A DNA stretch of 64,000 nt from Mesotoga sp. Brook.08.105.5.1 (GTDB lineage Bacteria; Thermotogota; Thermotogae; Petrotogales; Kosmotogaceae). The stretch spans positions 212,858 through 276,857 of the forward strand of contig NZ_AYTW01000005.1 in NCBI RefSeq assembly GCF_002752635.1, read 5' to 3'. Every line of letters begins with the position of its first letter. Position 1 is the first letter of the stretch. Of this stretch, positions 48,811 to 57,762 are shown piece by piece. A program made the translations under genes and the position numbers. Under the pieces are notes generated by a model. The model saw only the letters and a list, made by a program, of their open reading frames with translations. It searched no databases and had not been told where the DNA came from.

Positions 48811-49048
48811 AGAGCTGCTAGAATGGTTTCAATATAGAGACTTCTACATCGCTGCCAACCGGGAGATAGACGACACTCTAATGACTTCAGCGTTAGTTGA
48901 TCATCTGAAGATAAAATTCTCTTCACTTTCGGAGCTGTACGAATACTTCTGGGAGCTCAAGATGAAAGCAAGCGAGGATTAGCAGTCGGTAAATGGATCT
49001 ACAGGTTTTTACAGAGGTGATCAGAGATCCTTTTTGACGCGGTACCAT
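48811..49048. repeat. 238-bp tandem direct repeat, copy 2
   Basis: Immediately follows copy 1. It holds a dead 3' fragment of DUF2461 (48811-48982, no start) and the live 3' end of wecB (48999-49048). Four of the six differences fall in the former coding part and three of them would be silent. Confidence 0.97.
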
Positions 49049-50105
49049 CTCCGAACGGATTTCTTGCCTTCGCCATACGCTCATATTCCCGTGAATCGCT
49101 GAGAAGTCTCATTGTCTCCATGAAGACGGCTTCTCTACTTGTTCCTACAAGCTTGGCAGTACCTGCTTCGATCGCTTCTGGTCTCTCCGTCGTGCGCCTC
49201 AGTACCAATGTCGGCTTTCCAAGAGCAGGGGCCTCTTCCTGGATTCCGCCAGAGTCCGTGAGTATGAGCTTTGATTTCTCCATCAAAGAAATGAAGGGAA
49301 GGTAATCGAGCGGATCAGTCAAGACTACCCTGTCGTGTTCTTCAAGCTCCGGATAGACGACTTCTCTGACGGCAGGATTGAGATGAACCGGAAAGACAAC
49401 TTTCATCCGGGGGAACTCGTTGAGGACATCCTTTATTGCTTTCATAACTTCCTGCATCGGTCTTCCCCAGTTTTCCCTTCTGTGCATGGTTACTAGAATG
49501 TAGTCATCACCCTCCACACCAAGCGCTTCTCTGAAGCTCGAAGTAAGCCTGGACTTGTTGCTTGTTACCCACAGCAGGGCATCGATGACAGTATTGCCTG
49601 TAACAAGCATGTTTTCTTCAGGCACTCCTTCTTTAAGCAGGTTAAGCTTTGATTTCTCAGTTGGAGGATAGTGGTACGTTGAAATGACTCCGTTGAGCCT
49701 TCTGTTGACTTCTTCAGGAAAGGGATCGTAAACGTTGGCGGTCCTCAGCCCCGCTTCAACATGACCAACTGGGATCTTATGATAGAAAGATACCAGAGCG
49801 CCCGTGAAAGTAGATGTGGTATCACCCTGAACGAGCGTTGCATCAAACTTGTTCTGCAAATATATCTCGTCGAGTTTTTCGATCAGTCTGGAAGTAAGGC
49901 CCGAAAGAGACTGCCTTTGTTGCATGATATTCAGATCAAAGTCGGGTTCTATGCCGAAGAGTGAGAGAACCTGATCGAGCATCTCTCTGTGCTGGGCCGT
50001 AGCAATTACAACAGGCCTAAGAGAGGAATTCTTCAGCGCCAGATAGACAGGAGCCATCTTCACTGCCTCCGGTCTGGTTCCGAATATCAGAGCTACCTTT
50101 TTCAT
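48999..50105 (-). CDS. wecB: UDP-N-acetylglucosamine 2-epimerase (non-hydrolysing)
   Basis: 368 aa. GTRPEAVKMAPV near residue 8, HVEAGLRT near 116, MHRRENWG near 208 and DSGGIQEEAP near 284 are hallmarks. Converts UDP-GlcNAc to UDP-ManNAc for surface polysaccharide. The last 17 codons lie in copy 2 of the tandem repeat. Start ATG 50105; murJ is divergent. Confidence 0.95.
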   Translation of the reverse strand: MKKVALIFGTRPEAVKMAPVYLALKNSSLRPVVIATAQHREMLDQVLSLFGIEPDFDLNIMQQRQSLSGLTSRLIEKLDEIYLQNKFDATLVQGDTTSTFTGALVSFYHKIPVGHVEAGLRTANVYDPFPEEVNRRLNGVISTYHYPPTEKSKLNLLKEGVPEENMLVTGNTVIDALLWVTSNKSRLTSSFREALGVEGDDYILVTMHRRENWGRPMQEVMKAIKDVLNEFPRMKVVFPVHLNPAVREVVYPELEEHDRVVLTDPLDYLPFISLMEKSKLILTDSGGIQEEAPALGKPTLVLRRTTERPEAIEAGTAKLVGTSREAVFMETMRLLSDSREYERMAKARNPFGDGTASKRISDHLCKNL

Positions 50106-50236
50106 ATTTAGCAGCCTTGGGGCTTTCCCTCCTTAGGATCATTCGTAATAGCCATGCTCAGTATATCATAGTTATCAACTTCGCTCGTGACTGGACATCT
50201 GAGACTTCTCTCCTATCCAATCCTTCGACCATGTAT

Positions 50237-50242
50237 TATAAT
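50237..50242 (+). promoter_or_regulatory. -10 element upstream of murJ
   Basis: TATAAT at 50237-50242 with TATCCA (50214-50219) 17 bases upstream as a weak -35; 18 bases before the ATG. Confidence 0.4.
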
Positions 50243-50259
50243 CTTCTCTGGAGGTTTCT

Positions 50260-51768
50260 ATGACGGCTAGCACGGTCAGAAGCACGGCTCTTTTTGCAAT
50301 AGCAACGTTGTTATCAAGAATTACGGGTCTCGTCAGAGACTCCCTTTTTGCCAGCTATTTCGGCACGTCGGCTCAGTACGACGCATATTTAGTTGCGATC
50401 ATGATTCCCTTCTTTCTCAGAAAGATCTTTGCAGATGGAGCGATGACGATGGCTTTCGTTCCAGTATTCAACGAGAAGCTGAAGAGCTCGAGAGAGAGAG
50501 CTTTTATGTTCGCTTCTACCGTTCTCATATTCGTAGTTATTGTCTCGGGCTCGATTTCAGCAGCGGGAAGCTTATTCTCTGACGGGGTTGCCTCAGCCTT
50601 TGCCGGAGGCTTCGATCAATCAGCACTTGAACTGACCTCTCAACTTATAAGGATCTCCTTTCCGTTTATTGTACTAGTATCTCTTTGGGCAGTCTACTGC
50701 GGTGTTCTCAACAGTCTCGATGCCTTTTTCATTGCGGCAGTCTCACCAATGTTCATAAATCTCTCGACGATCGCTGGAATTTTGCTTTCAGGAAGGTTCT
50801 CAACTCCAATTGTCGGTCCTACAATCGGATTTCTTGTCGGAGGAGTCATCCAGCTCGGCGTGGTCGCTCTCTCCGCAAGATCAAGGGGCTTTGTCTTCAG
50901 GCCGGGCTACAACAAAAGCGATGTCAGGGAGTTCCTGCTCCTGTTCCTTTTTTCTGCGATTTCCCCGGCGATCAACGAAATCAACTCCTTTGTCGATATT
51001 AGAGTGTCAACTGAGCTTGGGAGGGGAGCCGTATCGAGTCTTGGATACGCCCAGCGGCTCTATCAGCTTCCTCTAGGCGTCTTCGCAATCGCGGTGGCCA
51101 CGGTAGCGCTTCCGAAACTTTCAAAACTTACCGGAGAAGGTTCTAAGGAGAAATTCAGGAGTTCTCTATGGGACGCGTTAACCGTTCTCGCCTTTTTGAT
51201 TATCCCCTCAACACTGGGACTTCTTGTTCTCGGCGAAGGGATTGTCCGTATTCTGTTTGAGAGAGGTTCGTTCACTCCTGCAGATACGGCCTTAACCACA
51301 ACCCTCCTTTACGGGTACACTCTGGGACTACCTTTCTATGGATCTTACGGTGTTCTATCAAGGGCATATTATGCAAGGAAGAGCCCCAGGACGCCCACAA
51401 TAATCTCTGCGATCATGGTTGGTGTGAATGTGGTTCTCGATATATTGCTCGGTTTTACAATAGGACCTTTGGGTGTGGCATTAGCGACAAGTATTGCGGG
51501 AATTGTCGGTACAGTCATCGTATCGGCAGCACTCCTCAGATGGACCGGATATGAAAAGGCGAAGGTTACGGCCATGCTGAAAATCATCGTTGCTTCTCTT
51601 GTCATGTCCGGACTAATGTTTTTTGGGAAGGCAGTCTTTGGAACGGGATCTATTTCAACGTTGATAACTCTGACTGCAGGGACCGCAGTGTACTTTCTAT
51701 TTATAAGAATTCTCGGGCTTGGTAACTTAATGAAATTCAAGAATCTGCTGAGAGGAAGAGAAAGTTAG
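50260..51768 (+). CDS. murJ: Lipid II flippase MurJ/MviN
   Basis: 502 aa with about 14 hydrophobic segments. N-terminal LLSRITGLVRDSLFASYFG (the MurJ signature with the central Arg residues) and SLGYAQRLYQLPLGVFAIA around residue 264. Moves lipid II across the inner membrane for peptidoglycan synthesis. RBS GGAGG. Convergent with the PHP gene, 3 bases apart. Confidence 0.94.
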   Translation: MTASTVRSTALFAIATLLSRITGLVRDSLFASYFGTSAQYDAYLVAIMIPFFLRKIFADGAMTMAFVPVFNEKLKSSRERAFMFASTVLIFVVIVSGSISAAGSLFSDGVASAFAGGFDQSALELTSQLIRISFPFIVLVSLWAVYCGVLNSLDAFFIAAVSPMFINLSTIAGILLSGRFSTPIVGPTIGFLVGGVIQLGVVALSARSRGFVFRPGYNKSDVREFLLLFLFSAISPAINEINSFVDIRVSTELGRGAVSSLGYAQRLYQLPLGVFAIAVATVALPKLSKLTGEGSKEKFRSSLWDALTVLAFLIIPSTLGLLVLGEGIVRILFERGSFTPADTALTTTLLYGYTLGLPFYGSYGVLSRAYYARKSPRTPTIISAIMVGVNVVLDILLGFTIGPLGVALATSIAGIVGTVIVSAALLRWTGYEKAKVTAMLKIIVASLVMSGLMFFGKAVFGTGSISTLITLTAGTAVYFLFIRILGLGNLMKFKNLLRGRES

Positions 51769-51771
51769 TCT

Positions 51772-52524
51772 CTAGATCTCCTGGAGCTGGATGGGAACAT
51801 ACTCCATCCTTTCACAGTAGAAGATCTCTTCTACGCCAATCTCCTTTAGCAAAGAGACGGCGTCGTGTATGTAGCTGCCAACGTCTTCCTTGCGGTGAGA
51901 ATCCGACCCGGCAGTTATGACCCTTCCCCCAAGAGAAACATACCTCTCCACGATCCAGCGCTGCGGGCTCGGTTCTTTGTACGGGTACCGCCAGCCGGAT
52001 GTGTTAATCTCTATTCCGATTCCAACTCGAATAAGCCTTTTCAGTAATTCGTCCAGAAGAATTCGATTATCAAGAGGTCTATGACCTGGAATATACCTTC
52101 TCAGAAAATCTATGTGACCGAAGAAGCCTGGCCTCTCTATTTCCGAAATCGCCTCGATAGCCTCTTCCAGGTAGAGCGTCCAAAGGTTCTCTACCGAAAG
52201 ATCAATTACTCCCGGTACTCCATGTACCGAATAGATGAAGTAATCGAAGTCTCCATCAGGCGGTATCTTAGCGCATGACTGGAGACCTACTTCAAGTCCG
52301 GATAGAACCTTTATGTTCGACTTCTCTTTTAGGCTGGAGAGACTCTCCAGATAGCCCTCCGGATCCTTGAGCCTGAAGCTGAATGGGAAAGAAGAGTCGA
52401 GATCGTCATGATCGGAGATGCCTATCACTTTCAAGCCTTTTCGAGTGGCTTCTTTCACGATCTCTTCTATAGGCGTGGCGCTGTCTGGAGAAAACAAGCT
52501 ATGATTGTGAAGATCTATCGGCAA
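51772..52524 (-). CDS. PHP-domain phosphoesterase (histidinol-phosphatase-like), copy 2
   Basis: 250 aa, TTG start. DLHNHSLFSPD, GISDHDD, GLEVGLQ, SVHGVPG, GHIDFLRRYIPG and GSDSHRKEDVG match copy 1 along the full length, and both end in an IFYCER-type strand. The paralogues are about 4 kb apart on opposite strands. Starts 3 bases after the small PHA-type gene, so they form a two-gene operon. Confidence 0.88.
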   Translation of the reverse strand: MPIDLHNHSLFSPDSATPIEEIVKEATRKGLKVIGISDHDDLDSSFPFSFRLKDPEGYLESLSSLKEKSNIKVLSGLEVGLQSCAKIPPDGDFDYFIYSVHGVPGVIDLSVENLWTLYLEEAIEAISEIERPGFFGHIDFLRRYIPGHRPLDNRILLDELLKRLIRVGIGIEINTSGWRYPYKEPSPQRWIVERYVSLGGRVITAGSDSHRKEDVGSYIHDAVSLLKEIGVEEIFYCERMEYVPIQLQEI

Positions 52525-52527
52525 TTC

Positions 52528-52836
52528 TCAGTCACCGTCACTTAGAAGCTTCTCAAGTTCTGCCTTCAATGTCTTTTCGATCTTCCCTCTGAATACGGCT
52601 AGAGAAACGGGAAGAGTTCCACTAACAGATACTTCTCTTTCAGTGACATTCAAATAGCCATCGGTCTTAATCCCTGCCGCTTTCAGATGAAACTCGAGAA
52701 AATCATCTTTCCAGGACGAGTCCAGAGTGAACTTCCCTTCATAATCACTCTTAAGCTCTTCGATTCTTCTCATTAACTTCTTCTTGGCGTTCTCACTGCC
52801 CAGATCATGATTTACAGTTACTGATAGCTCTTTCAA
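52528..52836 (-). CDS. Polyhydroxyalkanoate-system-like small protein (PHA_gran_rgn type)
   Basis: 102 aa from TTG 52836, behind GAGGTGAT. It fits the small alpha/beta family with the pattern SVTVNHDLGSENAKKKLMRR, KDDFLEFHLKAAG and GTLPVSLAVFRGKIEKTL. No PHA synthase is seen, so the granule role is doubtful here and the true function is unknown. Confidence 0.6.
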   Translation of the reverse strand: MKELSVTVNHDLGSENAKKKLMRRIEELKSDYEGKFTLDSSWKDDFLEFHLKAAGIKTDGYLNVTEREVSVSGTLPVSLAVFRGKIEKTLKAELEKLLSDGD

Positions 52837-52922
52837 TTGGATCACCTCACTCAATTGTATAGTAAACAAGTGGTCAGGAGTGTAAGCAGTTCTCATGGTA
52901 GAATTTTCACGGAGGGTTTGAA

Positions 52923-53480
52923 ATGAAGAAGATCTACTTAGTCATTGACACAGAGACCACCGGGTCCAGTCCGCTCTCTGGTGATAGAATTCTTGAAATA
53001 GCGGCAATCCCGGTGTATGGGAACAAAATCCTGCACAATCTCTCATTCCAGTCTCTTGTGAATCCACTTGTTAAGATACCGGCGCAAATAACAGGGATTC
53101 ATGGACTGAAGAACGAAGATGTGTCGGAAGAGCCCACTATGGCAGAGGTCTTTCCAAGATTTCGCGACTATGTTGGTGGGGCGACACTCGTGGGGCACAA
53201 CATCGTGAACGACATGACTTTCTTCGATATCGCATCGAAGGAAACGGGAGTGCTGCCACTCGTAAACAACTATATAGACACGATTGACATCGCTCATGAG
53301 GTTTTTTTCGAAGGTCCATACAGCCTCACCAATATTGCCAAGAGATTGAAGATAAGAGATGTTCCTACTCACAGAGCTATGGACGATGCGAGGGTAACGG
53401 CGAAGGTCTTCCTTGCCTTGGCTAGGAGACTGGGCGGAGTATTCGAAATGATCAAGTATGAAAAGAAGTGGAGGGGTTAG
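52923..53480 (+). CDS. DnaQ-type DEDDh 3'-5' exonuclease (second copy)
   Basis: 185 aa. IDTETTGSS, GHNIVNDMTFF near residue 97 and HRAMDDARVTA near 141 give the DEDDh residues. Similar to the gene at 35516-36064 throughout, including the INNYIDT-type strand (NNYIDTIDIA). Overlaps the preferred PhoH start region; the PIN-PhoH gene starts 2 bases after its stop. Confidence 0.88.
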   Translation: MKKIYLVIDTETTGSSPLSGDRILEIAAIPVYGNKILHNLSFQSLVNPLVKIPAQITGIHGLKNEDVSEEPTMAEVFPRFRDYVGGATLVGHNIVNDMTFFDIASKETGVLPLVNNYIDTIDIAHEVFFEGPYSLTNIAKRLKIRDVPTHRAMDDARVTAKVFLALARRLGGVFEMIKYEKKWRG

Positions 53481-53482
53481 GT

Positions 53483-54769
53483 TTGATCAAGGATTTCATT
53501 CTCGACACCAACGTTCTGGTTCACGATCCGTATTGCTTTATTAATTTCGAGGACAATAACATTATTATTCCCTTTCCCGTTCTGGAAGAGATAGATAAAT
53601 TGAAGAAGAACTCAGGTTCTGTCGGTCAGAATGCAAGGAAGGTTAACAGGTTTCTCGATTCCTTAAGATCAAAAGGGAGACTCACAGAGGGGATAAGGCT
53701 TGAATCAGGAGGTACACTGCGTATTGCAGTGTTCAACGAATTCAAGAGCAAGCTGCCGCCTTTTGCTGCAAACGACTACAAAGACAACGCCATTCTGCTT
53801 TACATGATGGAGCTTAATCTCGTAGAGAAACTACCTGTCATTTTAGTCAGCAAAGACATAAACATGCGAGTAAAGGCAGATATTATGGGACTTAAAGCAG
53901 AAGACTATTTGCATGACAAGGTAGAGATCGACGACAAGCTTTCAGGCATAACGACAGTAGATGATGCTTCTCTCAGGGATGAATTCATAAATAAGGACGA
54001 GCTCTCAACTGGAAGACTGCCAGAACCTGTCGGGGCGAATGAGTTTGTCGATTTTGGACGAGAGATTTTCGGAAGAGTTGTACCGGACGGGAAGAAGATA
54101 GTTCCTCTTGAAGTATCGATGGAGTCTGGCAGTTGGGGCATAAAACCGAGAAACCGCGAGCAGATGATGGCAATGGAGCTTCTGTTGGACGATAGCGTAA
54201 GGGTCGTGTTCATACCTGGAATGGCTGGCACCGGAAAGACTCTAATCTCTCTTGCCTGCGGGTTGAGAAAAGTAGTGGATGAGAAGAAGTACGAGAGGCT
54301 CCTGGTGGCAAGGCCGATCATTCCAATGGGCCAGGACATCGGCTATCTTCCCGGTTCGATGGAAGAGAAGATCAACCCGTGGATGACTCCCATATACGAC
54401 AATCTCTATATGTTGTTCAACAACCGCCACATGGACCTGAATGCCTTCATGAAGAAGGGAGAGCAACTTCAGGTAGAGGTTTTAAGTTACATTAGGGGGA
54501 GGTCCATTCCCAATCAATACTTCATCATCGATGAGGCCCAGAATCTTTCGCCTCACGAAATCAAGACGATTATTACGAGGGTGGGCGAAAACACGAAGAT
54601 AGTCGTGATCGGCGACCCCTATCAGATTGATAATTCATACCTTGATGCATACAGTAATGGGTTGACCTACTCCGCCTCAAGGCTTACAAACAAATCGCTT
54701 GCGGGCCACGTGACCCTAACAAAGGGTGAGCGCTCTGAACTGGCGAGTCTGGCTGCCGAGCTGCTGTGA
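53483..54769 (+). CDS. PIN domain-PhoH ATPase fusion (YlaK-like)
   Basis: 428 aa from TTG 53483 (GGAGGGG at 53470-53476). N-terminal PIN domain with FILDTNVLVHDP and LEEID, then PhoH domain with Walker A GMAGTGKTLIS near residue 246 and FIIDEAQNLSPHE near 350. PIN-PhoH proteins couple a ribonuclease fold to an RNA-dependent ATPase; some act as toxin-like RNases. A separate antitoxin is not seen next to it. Confidence 0.9.
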   Translation: MIKDFILDTNVLVHDPYCFINFEDNNIIIPFPVLEEIDKLKKNSGSVGQNARKVNRFLDSLRSKGRLTEGIRLESGGTLRIAVFNEFKSKLPPFAANDYKDNAILLYMMELNLVEKLPVILVSKDINMRVKADIMGLKAEDYLHDKVEIDDKLSGITTVDDASLRDEFINKDELSTGRLPEPVGANEFVDFGREIFGRVVPDGKKIVPLEVSMESGSWGIKPRNREQMMAMELLLDDSVRVVFIPGMAGTGKTLISLACGLRKVVDEKKYERLLVARPIIPMGQDIGYLPGSMEEKINPWMTPIYDNLYMLFNNRHMDLNAFMKKGEQLQVEVLSYIRGRSIPNQYFIIDEAQNLSPHEIKTIITRVGENTKIVVIGDPYQIDNSYLDAYSNGLTYSASRLTNKSLAGHVTLTKGERSELASLAAELL

Positions 54770-54778
54770 GGTTGTCGG

Positions 54779-55021
54779 ATGAATGAAGCACTGGAGTATG
54801 ATCTCTTTATTAGGATCAGGCCGGAAGACATCCACGTATTGTGTTATATTGCAGAAGCAGAAGACAATCTGATGAATATAAGGCATGTTACAGATGAAGG
54901 TCTACTCAAAATCATCGTTCCTGCTGGTCTGCTGGAGGAACTCAAGAGTTTCCTTCAGAGTATCAAGAAGCGGATAGATTTGGAAGTGGTGGAGATTCGT
55001 GCGAATCCTGGACATACTTGA
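54779..55021 (+). CDS. Small DUF4911-like protein
   Basis: 80 aa, ATG 54779. Pattern LFIRIRPEDIHVLCYIAEAEDNL with KIIVPAGLLEELKSFL resembles DUF4911, a small alpha/beta domain found beside PIN-PhoH and YqeG-type genes. Function unknown. It overlaps the HAD gene by 23 bases. Confidence 0.6.
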   Translation: MNEALEYDLFIRIRPEDIHVLCYIAEAEDNLMNIRHVTDEGLLKIIVPAGLLEELKSFLQSIKKRIDLEVVEIRANPGHT

Positions 55022-56051
55022 TAGTGCCGTACCAAACGACAAAGCCGAGAATGTGAGGAAGATAGACTACGACAAGCTCCGGAGGCTAGGTTACAACACC
55101 ATTCTCTTTGACTACGACAACACGATAGCAGTCTGGAGAGAGCCATTCGATATGAGGAATAAGTCGGTAATCGACGATCTCATAGCTGCCGGGATGAAGG
55201 TCGCTGTTGTCACAAACGGTCCGCAATCCAGAGTGAGGAACCTAAGAGACCTCTTTGGAGAAAAACTCAGGATTTATCACTCGATGAGAAAGCCCGGTAC
55301 CAAGGAACTCCGGAAGGTTCTGAGCGATATGAAGTCGCGGCCTGAGAAGACGGTAATAATAGGAGACCTTTTCTTCACAGATATTATTGCGGGGAACAGA
55401 ATGGGGATGTATTCGATCTTGGTGGCACCACTGGTCGATATTAGCCAGAAGTGGTATAAGAGGCTTCTGGGGAAGATGACGATTGCAGCTTATTTTGTCT
55501 TCTTCTTCAGTATTGGCTGGATCTTCAGAACGGGAAGGCTGGCCACGCCTCATTTGTTTGCCGAAGGCGTTATGGACATTGATTTTGATGCGTTGAAGGA
55601 GTCCGGTTATAAACTTGTGATCTTCGATTTCGACAATACCCTTGAGCCCTGGGGAGCAAGCTCGGTCTCGAAGGAGAAACGGTTGCTTCTCAGCAGAGTG
55701 GAAAGACTGGGTATGGAGGTCGTTCTAATTTCAAATGGCAAGCCGGGCAGGCTCGGCAGAATCAATGATGAGCTGGATTCAATAAGGGTAATCAGCCGAG
55801 CTAGAAAGCCTCTGACATTCAAAGCCAAACGAGTGCTTAAGGACTCTGATATTCCATCATTCAAGACAGTGGTAGTGGGAGACCAGCTCTTCACAGATAT
55901 GATTATGGGTAATCTTCTAGGGGCGTACACAATAAAGGTCGAACCTATTTCGGAGAGAGAATTCTTCTGGACGAAGCTTGTAAGAATGGTTGAAGGTCTT
56001 CTTCTAAGCAAAATGAAAAAGCATCCAGAGGTGGAGGCGCTTGATAGATGA
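54999..56051 (+). CDS. Double YqeG-type HAD phosphatase
   Basis: 350 aa made of two copies of the YqeG HAD domain. Copy 1 (residues about 1-165) has FDYDNTIAVW, VVTNGPQS, KPGTKEL and IIGDLFFTDIIAGNRMG; copy 2 (about 185-345) has FDFDNTLEPW, LISNGKPG, KPLTFKA and VVGDQLFTDMIMGNLLG. A hydrophobic helix (AAYFVFFFSIGWIF) links them. Single YqeG is about 170 aa. GTG start within the DUF4911 gene. The gene is followed by yqeH with a 4-base overlap. Confidence 0.88.
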   Translation: MRILDILDSAVPNDKAENVRKIDYDKLRRLGYNTILFDYDNTIAVWREPFDMRNKSVIDDLIAAGMKVAVVTNGPQSRVRNLRDLFGEKLRIYHSMRKPGTKELRKVLSDMKSRPEKTVIIGDLFFTDIIAGNRMGMYSILVAPLVDISQKWYKRLLGKMTIAAYFVFFFSIGWIFRTGRLATPHLFAEGVMDIDFDALKESGYKLVIFDFDNTLEPWGASSVSKEKRLLLSRVERLGMEVVLISNGKPGRLGRINDELDSIRVISRARKPLTFKAKRVLKDSDIPSFKTVVVGDQLFTDMIMGNLLGAYTIKVEPISEREFFWTKLVRMVEGLLLSKMKKHPEVEALDR

Positions 56052-57154
56052 GATGTAGCGGATGTGGTGTGGAACTACAGCATGAAGACCCGGAAGAACT
56101 GGGATACCTACCTGAATCGGTTTTGGAATCAAGGCTCCAGGCTGGCAAGGAGATAATGTGCCGAAGGTGTTTCTTGATAAAGCACTATAGTTCTTTGCCT
56201 GAGAACGATTCCGTGTCACATACACTCGATAACCTTAAAGAGTACCTGAAGCTTGCGCGAGAAGTGATTTACGTAATCGATATCTCCGATTTTGACGGCA
56301 CCTACAGGAAGGATATTTCTCAACTACTCAAGAACCATTCCGTTCACTATGTTTTAAACAAGATAGATCTCCTTCCCAAAGAGGTGAAGGTTGAAGAGAT
56401 AAGGGAGTGGGCGTCGGACATTATCAAAGAGCCTGTGATCAGAGTGAGACCCGTCTCTGTACTGGGCAAGTACGGACTGAATTCGCTTTACGCCTATCTG
56501 AAGTCCGCAGCGGAGGAGTTTGTCTCGATAGGAGTGACTAATGTTGGAAAGTCCTCTCTTCTGAATGGGCTCATGCGTTCAGAAGAGATAATAGTGAGTC
56601 GTTTCCCCGGAACAACTGTAGAGGTAGCTTCGAAGACTCTGAAAAACTCAGCTGTGATTGTTTACGATACTCCCGGGATTTTCACGAACGACAGGCTGAC
56701 GGATTTGATGAGTACCGAGGATCAGAGCAGGCTTCTTGCCAGAAAAAGACTCAAAAAATCTACTTTTCAATTTCATGATGTTCGAACGGTTTTCCTTGGC
56801 GGATTCGTGAAGATAGACGCGAAAAATCAGAGCGATCCAGTCGGGATATTTCATACTTTTGTCCCGGAGAGCGTCTCGGTGCATGAAACTAACCCGAACA
56901 CCGCTGCCAAAGAATGGGATAGTTGGTTCGGCGATATACTGAGACCTCCCTTTGATAGATCGAAAAGAGGTAAGTATAGATGGGAGGCTAAGGAATTCAG
57001 GCTTCGTACCGGTCAGGAGCTTCACATATGCGGCCTGGGGTGGATAAACGTAGCTAAAGGTCCACTTACAATAGTTCTAACCAGGCCTAAGAACGTAGCT
57101 CTGAAAGTGAGAAAAGGACTCGTGGGTCCTAAGAAGTTCAAGAAAAATAGATAA
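56048..57154 (+). CDS. yqeH: Circularly permuted ribosome-biogenesis GTPase YqeH
   Basis: 368 aa. An N-terminal zinc motif (CSGCG and CRRC) is followed by G4 NKIDLL near residue 110, then G1 GVTNVGKSS near 162 and G3 DTPG near 211: the permuted G4-G5-G1-G2-G3 order. Acts in 30S assembly. Starts on the HAD gene stop (ATG 56048). yqeG-yqeH adjacency is a known Gram-positive arrangement. Confidence 0.93.
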   Translation: MRCSGCGVELQHEDPEELGYLPESVLESRLQAGKEIMCRRCFLIKHYSSLPENDSVSHTLDNLKEYLKLAREVIYVIDISDFDGTYRKDISQLLKNHSVHYVLNKIDLLPKEVKVEEIREWASDIIKEPVIRVRPVSVLGKYGLNSLYAYLKSAAEEFVSIGVTNVGKSSLLNGLMRSEEIIVSRFPGTTVEVASKTLKNSAVIVYDTPGIFTNDRLTDLMSTEDQSRLLARKRLKKSTFQFHDVRTVFLGGFVKIDAKNQSDPVGIFHTFVPESVSVHETNPNTAAKEWDSWFGDILRPPFDRSKRGKYRWEAKEFRLRTGQELHICGLGWINVAKGPLTIVLTRPKNVALKVRKGLVGPKKFKKNR

Positions 57155-57168
57155 CTGGAGGTGTTTTT

Positions 57169-57762
57169 GTGAAGCTTAAGCAACCTGCGATTAAAGCTGG
57201 AGTTTCGAATCGGCATTTGCATCTGAGTGAGGAAGACATCGGTAGACTCTTTGGAAGTGGTCATCAGCTCACTCCAATAAAGGATCTGGGTCAACCCGGA
57301 CAGTTTGCATGTGACGAAAAAGTGATCCTTGTCGGTCCAAAGGGAGCAATAACAGGAGTGAGGGTACTGGGGCCTGCAAGAAAGGCAACACAAATAGAAG
57401 TATCCAGAACCGATGCCTTCTCTCTGGGGATCAAACCCCCGATAAAGGATTCTGGCGACCATGCCGGGACTGCCGGTCTCACGATTGTAGGACCAAAGGG
57501 AACGGTTGTACTGAACTCAGGAGTGATGCTGGCAAAAAGACACATACACATGACTCCTGAGGATGCAGAAGTCTATGGTGTGAAAGACAAGGATATCGTT
57601 ATGGTTTACGCGGAAGGTGCAGGGACTAGAAGGGTAATCTTCGACGATGTTCTAGTCAGAGTACATTCCAGCTATGCGCTTGAATTCCATGTCGATGTTG
57701 ACGAGGCCAACGCTGCAATAATTAACAACAACGATCCTGTATACATAATAGAGGAGCTATAG
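57169..57762 (+). CDS. pduL: PduL-type phosphate acyltransferase (phosphotransacetylase)
   Basis: 197 aa. SNRHLHLSEED near residue 13 and KRHIHMTPEDAEVYGV near 124 hold the paired zinc-binding His motifs of PduL. Interconverts acetyl-CoA and acetyl phosphate for acetate and ATP formation. No microcompartment targeting tail or shell genes, so it is the housekeeping form replacing Pta. GTG start behind GGAGGTG. Confidence 0.94.
   Translation: MKLKQPAIKAGVSNRHLHLSEEDIGRLFGSGHQLTPIKDLGQPGQFACDEKVILVGPKGAITGVRVLGPARKATQIEVSRTDAFSLGIKPPIKDSGDHAGTAGLTIVGPKGTVVLNSGVMLAKRHIHMTPEDAEVYGVKDKDIVMVYAEGAGTRRVIFDDVLVRVHSSYALEFHVDVDEANAAIINNNDPVYIIEEL

Noticed and set aside
48811..48982. A second DUF2461 gene
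   Set aside because: It is only the 3' 57 codons without start or ribosome site, produced by the tandem duplication.
53483..54769. PIN-PhoH as a toxin-antitoxin system
   Set aside because: No small antitoxin gene precedes it; the context (exonuclease, DUF4911, YqeG, YqeH) points to housekeeping RNA work.
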